The position numbers and the translations under genes are program-made. This document shows, piece by piece, positions 8,843 to 15,911 of a stretch of 64,000 nt of DNA; the stretch's first letter is position 1, and each line of letters starts with the position of its first letter. This DNA comes from Streptomyces sp. SUK 48 (GTDB lineage Bacteria; Actinomycetota; Actinomycetes; Streptomycetales; Streptomycetaceae). The notes under the pieces are model-generated. The model worked only from the letters and a program-made list of their open reading frames with translations. It was not told the DNA's origin and did not search any database. The stretch lies in the NCBI RefSeq assembly GCF_009650765.1, contig NZ_CP045740.1:8222001-8286000 (forward strand). The letters are read 5' to 3'.

Positions 8843-9220
8843 TCAACTCTCCTGCTGCTCCCGCTCAACGCCTGCCGTCACCGCGCCAGGCCAGGTGTGC
8901 TCGCCCAGCGGCCGGGCGAGGTCCGCAGCCAGCCGCCCGCCCCGCTGCGTGTGATAAAGCACCGGCAACGCCGTGAGGACTTCACCGGCCGCCGTGGCTC
9001 CCGCCATCAGCGGCCTCGGCTCGGCGAACGCCTTTGGCACCGCCTGCTCAAGACCGACTGCGGCGGCCTGCCTGGCCCGCTGTCCGGCGGGCCCCGCCGT
9101 GGCGGGGCAGTCGGCGAGCAGGGCGCTCCCGTCGGCGTAGCGGGCGAACACGTGCGGCACCCGCATCGCGGTGGCGCGGATGGCGGTAGCTGGCCAGCCA
9201 CCGCACATTCGCCCCGAACA
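8843..9220 (-). pseudogene. Possible TnsA-like transposition endonuclease fragment
   Basis: The minus strand encodes VPHVFARYADGSALLADCPA and then MAGATAAGEVLTALPVLYHT and GGRLAADLARPLGEHT. The first resembles the PDFF-ARLADG-VVVD core of the TnsA-like nucleases common in streptomycetes, and the second their C-terminal tail. A neighbouring frame carries ANVRWLASYRHPR, also typical of the family, but out of order and out of frame. I read this as a shortened, rearranged relic. An unrelated small gene is the main alternative. Confidence 0.35.
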
Positions 9221-9388
9221 AGTTGAGTCGGCGTGTGCGGCGGGTTTCACCTAACAGCGCCCGGCGCCGCCGGAGCGGGAACGCGCCGGAACTGTGCCCG
9301 GGTCAGCAGACCCGTTCGTTGGGCTGGGCCGGCAGTTGGGCAGGTCGCTGCTTCCGCATCCGGACGCAGCGACCTGCGGCGTGTGTGG

Positions 9389-9661
9389 TTACTTGAACCA
9401 GTAGCGGACGCCGTGGTGGTGGGAGCAGGTGCCCTGGGAGTGCCGGGAGTAGGACAGGGCGGCGTCCTTGCACTTGGCGGTCTCGTACGTGTCCCGGGGC
9501 TTTTGGTGGTGCGTCCAGCCGCACACACCGGTGGTGTGCCGGACGCAGTGGTGGGCGGTGTTCTTGGACGGCAGTGACGTCGAAGCGGACGCGGTCTGAG
9601 CGCTGAAGAGCACGCCGGTCAACGCGACTGTCAGGGCTGAGATGGCAAGACGAGAGCGCAA
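9389..9661 (-). CDS. Secreted DUF3761-like protein
   Basis: This is a 90-residue protein. A TTG start at 9661 is preferred: AAAGGGGGGG lies 5-6 nt upstream, and it gives a signal peptide (LRSRLAISALTVALTGVLFS, cleavage near TASAS). A longer TTG start at 9688 is possible. The mature domain carries CVRHTTGVCGW, then KCKDAALSYSRHSQGTCSHH ending GVRYWFK. The KCKD-S-SRH-GTCSHHGGV pattern is DUF3761, a small secreted Cys/His-rich domain of unknown function, probably disulfide-bonded or metal-binding. Confidence 0.75.
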   Translation of the reverse strand: MRSRLAISALTVALTGVLFSAQTASASTSLPSKNTAHHCVRHTTGVCGWTHHQKPRDTYETAKCKDAALSYSRHSQGTCSHHHGVRYWFK

Positions 9662-9886
9662 AGGGACCCCCCCTTTGTAGTCGAACAAGAGCAGGGGGAC
9701 TCTATACGGGGTTCAACCACCTGTGTGGCGTATACGCCGGTGTTGCTGAGGCGGCCTCAGGCGGACGTCAGGCGGAGTCGCCGTTGAGGCCGGCACCACC
9801 AGAGGGTCGGGCATGGGGGTCATGCATCCGCCAGTCCGGTGCGCGCGGTGTCACCGCACGCACCCTTCGGGTCCGGTCTCCGAGCG

Positions 9887-10099
9887 CTATGCGTCGCGTG
9901 AGGGGACGCGGGCGGCGAGCTCGGCTGCGAAGTGGCGGGCCTGGGCACCCCAGTCGTCATCCGTCGTGCCCAAGTACTGCAGGACTTCCATCAAGCCGTG
10001 TGCCTCGGTGAGGGTGAGCAGCGGCAGTCGCGGCTCGTACAGCTCGGGCATGTCCAGTGCGGGGCCGACCAGTTCGTTCATGCCGGGCGCAACGGCCAT
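9887..10099 (-). CDS. Small hypothetical protein
   Basis: This is a 70-residue protein with normal composition: acidic and helical, with LPLLTLTEAHGLMEVLQYLG and DDDWGAQARHFAAELAARVP. An internal ATG at 10081 would give 64 residues. The opposite strand's frames are clearly worse in composition. No signal peptide or known family. It could be an orphan small gene or the 3' end of a lost longer one. Confidence 0.4.
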   Translation of the reverse strand: MAVAPGMNELVGPALDMPELYEPRLPLLTLTEAHGLMEVLQYLGTTDDDWGAQARHFAAELAARVPSRDA

Positions 10100-10316
10100 C
10101 CCCGGTCCGGGTTACGGGTGTTGCCGGCAGCTGGCGCGGTCGTTGCCCGCCTCGTCCCCTCGGAGTGACCCGCACGTCCTGCTGCTACCGGCGTGCTGCG
10201 GCTGTGAAGGCGGCGTGGGGGAGTTGTCGCACCTTGTCCACGCGCGTAGCGCACATAGTGCCGACTGGGGTTTCCTCAAGCAGGATCTCCAACCCCCCAC
10301 CTCTGATGGAGACTTC

Positions 10317-10949
10317 ATGCGCCGTATCCTCGTCGGTCTGCCCGCCGCCGCCCTGCTTCTGACCGCGGTCAGCGCCGCCCCCGCGCTCGCCGACCCTCCC
10401 GCACCGCCGTCCGCGGCGACCGCCCGCACCGAGCTTGCCGCCCTCACCGTGGGCGTGCCGCACTCGATGAACGGCTACGCCCGCGACAAGTTCGACATCT
10501 GGGCTGAACAAGCCGATGGCTGCACCACACGCCAGGACGTCCTCGCCCGTGACGGCAAGAACGTCCAGGACAAGCCGGGTAGCTGCCAGCCCTCCTCCGG
10601 CAGCTGGTACTCCGTGTACGACGACACCACCGTCACCGATGTCGCGAAGGCCACCATCGACCACATGGTTCCCCTCGCCGAGGCGTGGCGCTCCGGCGCC
10701 GACGCCTGGACCGCGGACCAGCGCAAGGCGTTCGGCAACGATCTGAAGGACCCGCAGCTGCTGATCGCGTCGGAGTCGTCCAACAGCTCGAAGTCCGACA
10801 GTGGGCCGGCCGATTGGAAGCCCACGAACAAGACGTTCTGGTGCACGTACGCCGAGGACTACACGCACATCAAGTCCATCTGGAAGCTGACCACCACCGA
10901 CAAGGAGAAGTCGGCCCTGTCGTCCATGCTGGACACCTGCACCAACTGA
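10317..10949 (+). CDS. Secreted HNH-type nuclease (DUF1524/GmrSD C-terminal-like)
   Basis: This is a 210-residue protein. ATG 10317 follows GGAGA and gives a signal peptide (MRRILVGLPAAALLLTAVSA, cleavage near ALA). The domain carries the family's DH-VPL motif (ATIDHMVPLAEAWRSGAD), then a conserved helix (FGNDLKDPQLLIASES) and N-SK-D-P (NSSKSDSGPADWKP). These are the usual His/Asn metal-binding residues of secreted HNH nucleases in streptomycetes. Two cysteine pairs probably form disulfides. Expected activity is extracellular DNA cleavage. A strong hairpin terminator follows directly. Confidence 0.85.
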   Translation: MRRILVGLPAAALLLTAVSAAPALADPPAPPSAATARTELAALTVGVPHSMNGYARDKFDIWAEQADGCTTRQDVLARDGKNVQDKPGSCQPSSGSWYSVYDDTTVTDVAKATIDHMVPLAEAWRSGADAWTADQRKAFGNDLKDPQLLIASESSNSSKSDSGPADWKPTNKTFWCTYAEDYTHIKSIWKLTTTDKEKSALSSMLDTCTN

Positions 10950-10964
10950 AGAACCGCACGGCAC

Positions 10965-11006
10965 CAGCACGCCGCTCACCGGGTCTCTTCGGTGAGCGGC
11001 GTGCTG
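10965..11006. terminator. Bidirectional 17-bp hairpin terminator
   Basis: CAGCACGCCGCTCACCG pairs perfectly with CGGTGAGCGGCGTGCTG around an 8-nt loop. It lies 15 nt after the nuclease stop and just beyond the 3' end of the minus-strand tRNA-like gene, so it can end both transcripts. Confidence 0.85.
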
Positions 11007-11013
11007 CGTGATG

Positions 11014-11110
11014 CGGAGAGGGCAGGATTCGAACCTGCGTGGACCCCCGGAGGGATCCGACCTTGAGGCGTGCTCGCTGGTCCCCGATCAACCACTCCGG
11101 GCACCTCTCC
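11014..11110 (-). tRNA. Class II (Ser-like) tRNA or tRNA-like gene with abnormal anticodon arm
   Basis: On the minus strand a 7-bp acceptor stem (GGAGAGG/CCTCTCC), a D-arm (CCCG/CGGG around GAGTGGTTGAT), a T-arm (GCAGG, loop TTCGAAT, CCTGC) and a long variable arm (GGATCCC/GGGGGTCC) are all present, which is the layout of tRNA-Ser/Leu. Between D-arm and variable arm there are 24 nt in which only GACC/GGTC pairs, leaving a loop of about 16 nt instead of 7. I therefore cannot assign an anticodon. It may be a degenerate tRNA left at an integration site, or a non-standard tRNA. CCA is not encoded. Confidence 0.65.
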
Positions 11111-11320
11111 CTTGTTCCCTGCCCGTGGTGTCCTGGGCCGTTCACGTGAAGGAGAGTGACACGAGCCCCTGACGGGGAGCTGACGTGTCCGCTGCAGCCC
11201 GTACGCCGGTCGCGGCCTGAGCGCTCCGGGCTCGGCCAGAGAGCACGTATGCGTGACGAAGTGCCGACATCACCGTCAGGCAGCGCAGCGGCACGTGCCT
11301 GGTGGAATGGTCGTAGGCTG

Positions 11321-11740
11321 GTGGTGCTCGGGGCGAGAGCGGTCTGGAGCGGCGCGATCAGCTTCGGCCTGGTGACGGTGCCGATCTACGTCGTGAGCGC
11401 CACCGAGGACCACTCGATCCACTTCCACCTGGCCGACCAGGGGCGGATCCGCTACCGCAAGGTGTGCGAGCTGGAGGACCGCGAGGTCCCCGAGGACGAG
11501 ATCGGCAAGGGCTACAAGCTGACCAAGACGCAGGTCATCCCGGTCACCAACGAGGACCTGAGCAGCCTGCCGCTGCCGACCGCGAAGGCGATCGAGATCG
11601 ACGGTTTCGTGCCGCTGGAGTCCGTCGACCCGCTGAGGATCTCCAACGGCTACTACCTCCAGCCCGCCGGCCAGGTCGCGGCCAAACCGTACACAGCAGC
11701 CGCCGCCTGCGGTGAGACTGCTACGTTGTTCGCGGATTGA
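11321..11740 (+). pseudogene. Truncated Ku (NHEJ) homologue
   Basis: This is a 139-residue frame starting at GTG 11321. ARAVWSGAISFGLVTVPIYV, then RIRYRKVCELEDREVPEDEI and LPLPTAKAIEIDGFVPLESV match the N-terminal half of bacterial Ku, the dsDNA-end-binding partner of LigD. Intact bacterial Ku is about 250-350 residues. Here the family match ends at QPAGQVAAKPY and a short unrelated tail leads to a stop. The rest of the ring-forming core and the LigD-binding C-terminus are missing, so it is probably inactive. No LigD is nearby. Confidence 0.8.
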
Positions 11741-11754
11741 TCCGAAAGGTCCGT

Positions 11755-12138
11755 CTAAGGACGGTTGCCGATGTACTTCGTGCGATCGCACGCCACCCGG
11801 TTGATCCCCGCGAAGCGCACGCACACTTTCACGTCCGTGTCCTGCTCGAATGCCGGCCAGGCGTAGCTGACCGTATGCCCCACCCGCCGTGCCGTGTGCG
11901 CTGGGCCAAGCTGAGCACCGTCCAGAAACAGCCGTACGCTGCGCCTCTTCACCGACGTCGGCGGGTTCACCCAGATTGCCGTGATGTTGTTCCAGCCGTT
12001 GCGGCCCTGCATACGGATGCACACCTGCGGACCGCTCCAGTGATGTGTGCACGCGCTCGTGTCTGCGGCCGCTGGCGCTGCATTCGGCACCACCAGAGCG
12101 GCTGCCAGCATCGCCGCCGCAGAAAGAAGTCTCTTCAT
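11755..12138 (-). CDS. Secreted protein of unknown function
   Basis: This is a 127-residue protein. ATG 12138 has GGAG about 12 nt upstream and starts a clear signal peptide (MKRLLSAAAMLAAALVVPNA, cleavage near AAAD). The mature part has four cysteines (ACTHHW, VCIRMQ, VCVRFA, ACDRT) that could form two disulfides, and a beta-rich composition. No family is recognised. It converges with the truncated Ku gene, with 14 nt between the stops. Confidence 0.7.
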   Translation of the reverse strand: MKRLLSAAAMLAAALVVPNAAPAAADTSACTHHWSGPQVCIRMQGRNGWNNITAIWVNPPTSVKRRSVRLFLDGAQLGPAHTARRVGHTVSYAWPAFEQDTDVKVCVRFAGINRVACDRTKYIGNRP

Positions 12139-12587
12139 ATCGGGCTTAACTCCGGGTCCTCGCCGATGCGACGGGCAGCGCTGCAGGATCACCCCCACAG
12201 GTGATCTGGAACCCGGCAAGAGCTGTCCTGCCTCAACGAGCCCAGCTGGCTGACCGTGTGGCTCCGTGGGCCCATCGGTCCCGATCGCCTCGTCCCGCAT
12301 CATCGGACAGGTGGGCACGAGGAGCGCGAAGACCGGGAATCCGCGACAAGGAACTGAACTCCGCCGCTTCGGTGGGCGCCTTCGTCTGCGGACAGCGCGG
12401 AAGCGGAAAGCCGGGGCCCCCTTCCGCGCCTTCTGTCACTGGCCGGAAGCGGCTATATCTGAAGCTGCCACCCCACACAGTGAAGCCTCAGTAGTGAGTG
12501 ACTTTTGATGAAAAAATTGCGGGTTTGACTATCTGAATGAGTGATCTTGGTTAGGGTGGCGGGTAGTTCAGTGTCCCAGGAGCGTGA
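12139..12587. promoter_or_regulatory. Divergent spacer with probable promoter of the tap-like operon
   Basis: No gene is seen. The last 90 nt before 12588 are strikingly AT-rich for this window (GATGAAAAAATTGCGGG, then TTGACT near 12525 and TAGGGT near 12552). These could be -35/-10 elements, but the spacing (about 21 nt) is wide, so the exact promoter is uncertain. The minus-strand promoter for the secreted protein should lie right of 12150. Confidence 0.35.
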
Positions 12588-15143
12588 ATGAGTCAGTCAG
12601 CACAGGATGAGAATGCGTTCAACGCGACCACGGCGCGGAGCCAGTTGTACACGCTGGTGAAGCGAGCCGAAGACGGGCACACCACGGTGATCACCAAGCA
12701 CAAGGTGCGTGCTCTGCTCGCTCCGCTGGATCGCTTCCCGGCCGCCCGGAAGACCGGCGCCTTCCCGGCCCATGTACTGAGCGCGGCACAGAAGGACTTC
12801 GGTGACCTCGTCACTCTGGCGGCACAGGGCGAACCGCAGGTCTTCCTCCGCAACACCACTCCGGTCGCGGTGCTGCTCCCCGCCGACCCCGCGTCCAGTG
12901 CCCTCCCGACCGACCCGGCCGCACGCCCCGACATGACGAGCGCAGGCGGCGCGGTGAACGGCCAAGGTCACCAGGGCCGCAGCAGCACGCCCCGCAGGCT
13001 CGCCACGCTCGGCGACGCCATGACCACTCTCACCGGCGCCCCGGTCGGTGGCCCCGCGTTCGGGTTGCCCGGCCTCGACGCCGCGACGGGCGCTCTGCAG
13101 TCCGGTCGGCTGACGCTCGTGGCTGCCCCGCCGAACGTCGGTGGAAGCCTGCTGGCTCTCGCCGCCGCGCGGAAGACCGCGCTCCGCGACCGCCACACAG
13201 TGCTGTATGCCGCGTCGGGACCGAACAGGGACGACATCTTCCGCCGGATCATCTCTGCCGAGACCGGAGGCGATTACCCGCGTCTGAAGCAGGGCCGTCT
13301 CACCGAGCACGAGCAGCAGGCCGCCCGGCAGCTAGTGCAGGCGGGCGACGTGCTGCTCATCGATGACGGCGCCGATCTCAGGGCCGAGGACATCGCGGAG
13401 ACCGCACCGCACATGGAAAACCTGGCCCTTGTGGTCGTGGACCGCCTCCAAGCCGCGCACAGCCCCCGGCTGCCGTTGTCCGGAGACCGTCTCCCAAATG
13501 CCTCCCAGGTCCTGGCCGGCCTTGCCCGCGACGTGAACGTGCCGGTGCTGGCCGTCGTGGACAGCGACGACCCCGCCCTCCTGGAACTCCTGGATGCCGA
13601 CGTCGTGGTGAAGCTCGCCGCGACCGCCGACCCGCACCAGGTCCACGTCACCGTCACGGAACGTGACCTCGGCACGATCGGCTCGGCATACCTGCGACCC
13701 GATCTCCTCCACGCCCGCTTCCTCGACGCTGAAGCCACCCCCCTCGAGCGCGCCGACAGCCCGACGGCCCAGGGCCCTTCGGCGCCCGCCACCGCGACGG
13801 CGGCGCTGGAACTCGCCGAAGCCGCCCTTCCCTACACATCCGGCGGACACCAGGGGATCCCCGCCGCCCTCACCCGCGAACTGGCGGCATGGCGGACCGC
13901 GGTCGCAGGCGGAGACCAGGAAGCCCTCCAGGAGATTTTGCCGGAACTGCTTAAGGCCGCCGCAGCGGTAACGAAGCTGCCGGACACACATGAGGGGCAC
14001 CGCCTCTTCGCTGCGCTGCAACTCCACCGCCCCCTTCACTCTGCCGCCGCGGCCGGCACCACCCAAGCCGCCGGCCATCCGACCGCAGCCGGTATCCCTG
14101 TCCAGGCCCTGGCCGACAGCGGACACGTCCAGGAGGACGAGGAAAACGACGAGGACGATCTGGCACCTGGAGATGAGGAGGACGAGCCCGAGGGCCACGT
14201 CTTCCCTGCGCTGAAGATCCTCAAGGACTCGGTCCGCCGCTCGAAGATGCACCCGATCCCGGTCGTCAAGCGTGAGGAGCGCGACAGCGGGCCGTGGCCG
14301 CTGATCACCGAGCAGATGGACGGCGAGCCCCGCTGGATCCACCCTGACATCACCGTCACCCGCGCCCCCCACGTCCGGGCGAACGGCAAGCGGGTGCGCC
14401 GCGACCAGTTCGACGTGCCCGACTCCTTCGACGCGGGCGTACTCTGCCTCATCGACCGCAACGGCAGCTTCCCCTCAGCTTGTTCGGCCGTTCCCCTCGC
14501 CCCGAACAAGCTCCTGCACACCGGCCCGCTCGACGCCTACGACAAGGCCGGAGCCGGCATCTACCTCATCGACATCCCGCAGTGGAACCGCACCGACATG
14601 CCGCACCCCCTGGGACGGATCACCGACCGCCTTGACGAGAACGACCGGGCGTGGGTCACCACCCCCCACATCAAGCTGCTGCTCAAGCTCGTCCGGGACG
14701 GCCACCTCCACGCCATGCCGGCCATTCACGACTCCTGGACCGGGAAAGCCAACGAGTCCCTCTTCAAGCCTTTCTACGAAGCCACCCGCAAGGCACGGAC
14801 CGAGCTCGTCCAGGCCGGCGGCGACCCCTACAAGGCGTACAAGACCCGGCTGTCCATCGCGCTGCGCCTGCTGTGGCCCAAGAAGCCCAACCAACGGTCC
14901 CCGTTCTGGCGGCCGGACTGGCGGATGAGCATGGTCGCCGAGGCATCGGTCCGGCACTGGACCGCCGCGTTCAAGGCCGTCCAGGAAGGCCACACGCTCC
15001 TCGCGCTGCGCAACGTCGACCAGGCCATCTTCTGGACCCCGCCCGCCACGCCACCGTCCACCTACCGGATCGGCACCGGCTTCGGCGAAGTAAAGCGCGA
15101 CTTCGCCCAGGCCGGCGAGATCATCCCCGAAGGCGACGACTGA
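12588..15143 (+). CDS. Tap-like telomere-associated protein fused to Phd-like and DnaB/RecA-like domains
   Basis: This is an 851-residue protein. Residues about 10-50 look like a Phd/YefM-type DNA-binding segment (TARSQLYTLVKRAEDGHTTV), with a second partial copy at about 60-105. Residues about 150-390 resemble the RecA-like core of DnaB/RadA (FGLPGLDAATGALQSGRLTL, LVVVDRLQA), but the Walker A is degenerate (AAPPNVGGS, no Lys). After an acidic linker (about 500-535) the C-terminal 300 residues follow, as I recall it, the layout of Streptomyces Tap: a polymerase motif-A-like IDRNGSFPS at 622-630, then a WVTTPHIKLLLKLV region, FWRPDWRMSM, and a motif-C-like RNVDQAIFW at 808-816. It overlaps the Tpg-like gene (TGATG). 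The proposed role is end-patching of a linear replicon. The fusion makes it unlike classical Tap. Confidence 0.6.
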   Translation: MSQSAQDENAFNATTARSQLYTLVKRAEDGHTTVITKHKVRALLAPLDRFPAARKTGAFPAHVLSAAQKDFGDLVTLAAQGEPQVFLRNTTPVAVLLPADPASSALPTDPAARPDMTSAGGAVNGQGHQGRSSTPRRLATLGDAMTTLTGAPVGGPAFGLPGLDAATGALQSGRLTLVAAPPNVGGSLLALAAARKTALRDRHTVLYAASGPNRDDIFRRIISAETGGDYPRLKQGRLTEHEQQAARQLVQAGDVLLIDDGADLRAEDIAETAPHMENLALVVVDRLQAAHSPRLPLSGDRLPNASQVLAGLARDVNVPVLAVVDSDDPALLELLDADVVVKLAATADPHQVHVTVTERDLGTIGSAYLRPDLLHARFLDAEATPLERADSPTAQGPSAPATATAALELAEAALPYTSGGHQGIPAALTRELAAWRTAVAGGDQEALQEILPELLKAAAAVTKLPDTHEGHRLFAALQLHRPLHSAAAAGTTQAAGHPTAAGIPVQALADSGHVQEDEENDEDDLAPGDEEDEPEGHVFPALKILKDSVRRSKMHPIPVVKREERDSGPWPLITEQMDGEPRWIHPDITVTRAPHVRANGKRVRRDQFDVPDSFDAGVLCLIDRNGSFPSACSAVPLAPNKLLHTGPLDAYDKAGAGIYLIDIPQWNRTDMPHPLGRITDRLDENDRAWVTTPHIKLLLKLVRDGHLHAMPAIHDSWTGKANESLFKPFYEATRKARTELVQAGGDPYKAYKTRLSIALRLLWPKKPNQRSPFWRPDWRMSMVAEASVRHWTAAFKAVQEGHTLLALRNVDQAIFWTPPATPPSTYRIGTGFGEVKRDFAQAGEIIPEGDD

Positions 15144-15715
15144 TGGCCGGCCCCACAGGCCGCGGCGGCTCCCTCGGCACCGCCCTCAACGACCTCCTGC
15201 GCTCCCAGGTCACCCCCCGCCACCGGCTGTCGTCGTACACGGCCAAGCACTGGCACGCCCAGCTCAGCCAGCTGACCGCGACCCACCGCGGTCAGCAGGC
15301 CCTGGCGGACGCCGGTCTCCACGTCACGACCAAGACTTTGGTCAACTGGCTGTCCGACTCCGAGTACAACGTCCGCCGCAACTACCTGGACATCATCCAC
15401 ACCGCGTACGAGAACGTCGCCGTCATCCCCGCCGACCCGATTCCTGACCACGTCAAGCGGGGCCAGTACGAGATCAGCGGCGTCGTCAAGACCGGGAACG
15501 ACGAGCGCACACGCGGCACCGCCTACGCTGCGCCTCTGCGTATCGACGGCAGCCGAGGCAACTGGGACGCGATCGAGGCGCTCTGGAGGGCTGGCGGCCT
15601 CACCGACGACGAGTTCGAGGACCACTTCATCGACGACGCCATCGTGGAGGACATCGGCGCAGGCTCCGACGGATGGGAGTTCCCCGGCGCCGCGTACTGC
15701 GTCGAAGTCAGGTGA
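15143..15715 (+). CDS. Tpg-like putative terminal protein
   Basis: This is a 190-residue protein, close to the about 185 residues of Streptomyces Tpg, and encoded directly after a Tap-like gene as in classical tap-tpg operons. Residues about 25-70 can be read as an HTH (QQALADAGLHVTTKTLVNWL), like the Tpg segment around VSQRTVERYVKG. The middle (QYEISGVVKTGNDERTRGTA) and the acidic, aromatic C-terminus (DEFEDHFIDDAIVEDIG, then GAAYCVEV) have the same order as Tpg's. Tpg caps 5' telomere ends covalently and primes DNA synthesis. Identity is remote and rests on synteny, length and pattern. An XRE-like regulator is the alternative. Confidence 0.5.
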   Translation: MAGPTGRGGSLGTALNDLLRSQVTPRHRLSSYTAKHWHAQLSQLTATHRGQQALADAGLHVTTKTLVNWLSDSEYNVRRNYLDIIHTAYENVAVIPADPIPDHVKRGQYEISGVVKTGNDERTRGTAYAAPLRIDGSRGNWDAIEALWRAGGLTDDEFEDHFIDDAIVEDIGAGSDGWEFPGAAYCVEVR

Positions 15716-15911
15716 CGCACGCACGAAGGACAAGGCCGCCGCCGATGCCGTTGCCGTGGTGTACACGAGGAGCGGTGCCTTCAAGCGGCGGCGCCGGCTC
15801 GCCGAAGCCCGCTGTCTACGTCCTGTGTGGCCCTCTCGCCCGGCCGGACACCGGAGTTGAAGCCGCCCTGCGCGCACCGTCTTCTCGCGACACCGGTGAC
15901 CTGGCCAGCGG

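Noticed and set aside
12968..13252. Reading the Phd-like N-terminus of the Tap-like protein as a separate antitoxin gene
   Set aside because: The frame is continuous into the RecA-like domain with no stop, restart or toxin gene nearby, so it is treated as a fused domain.
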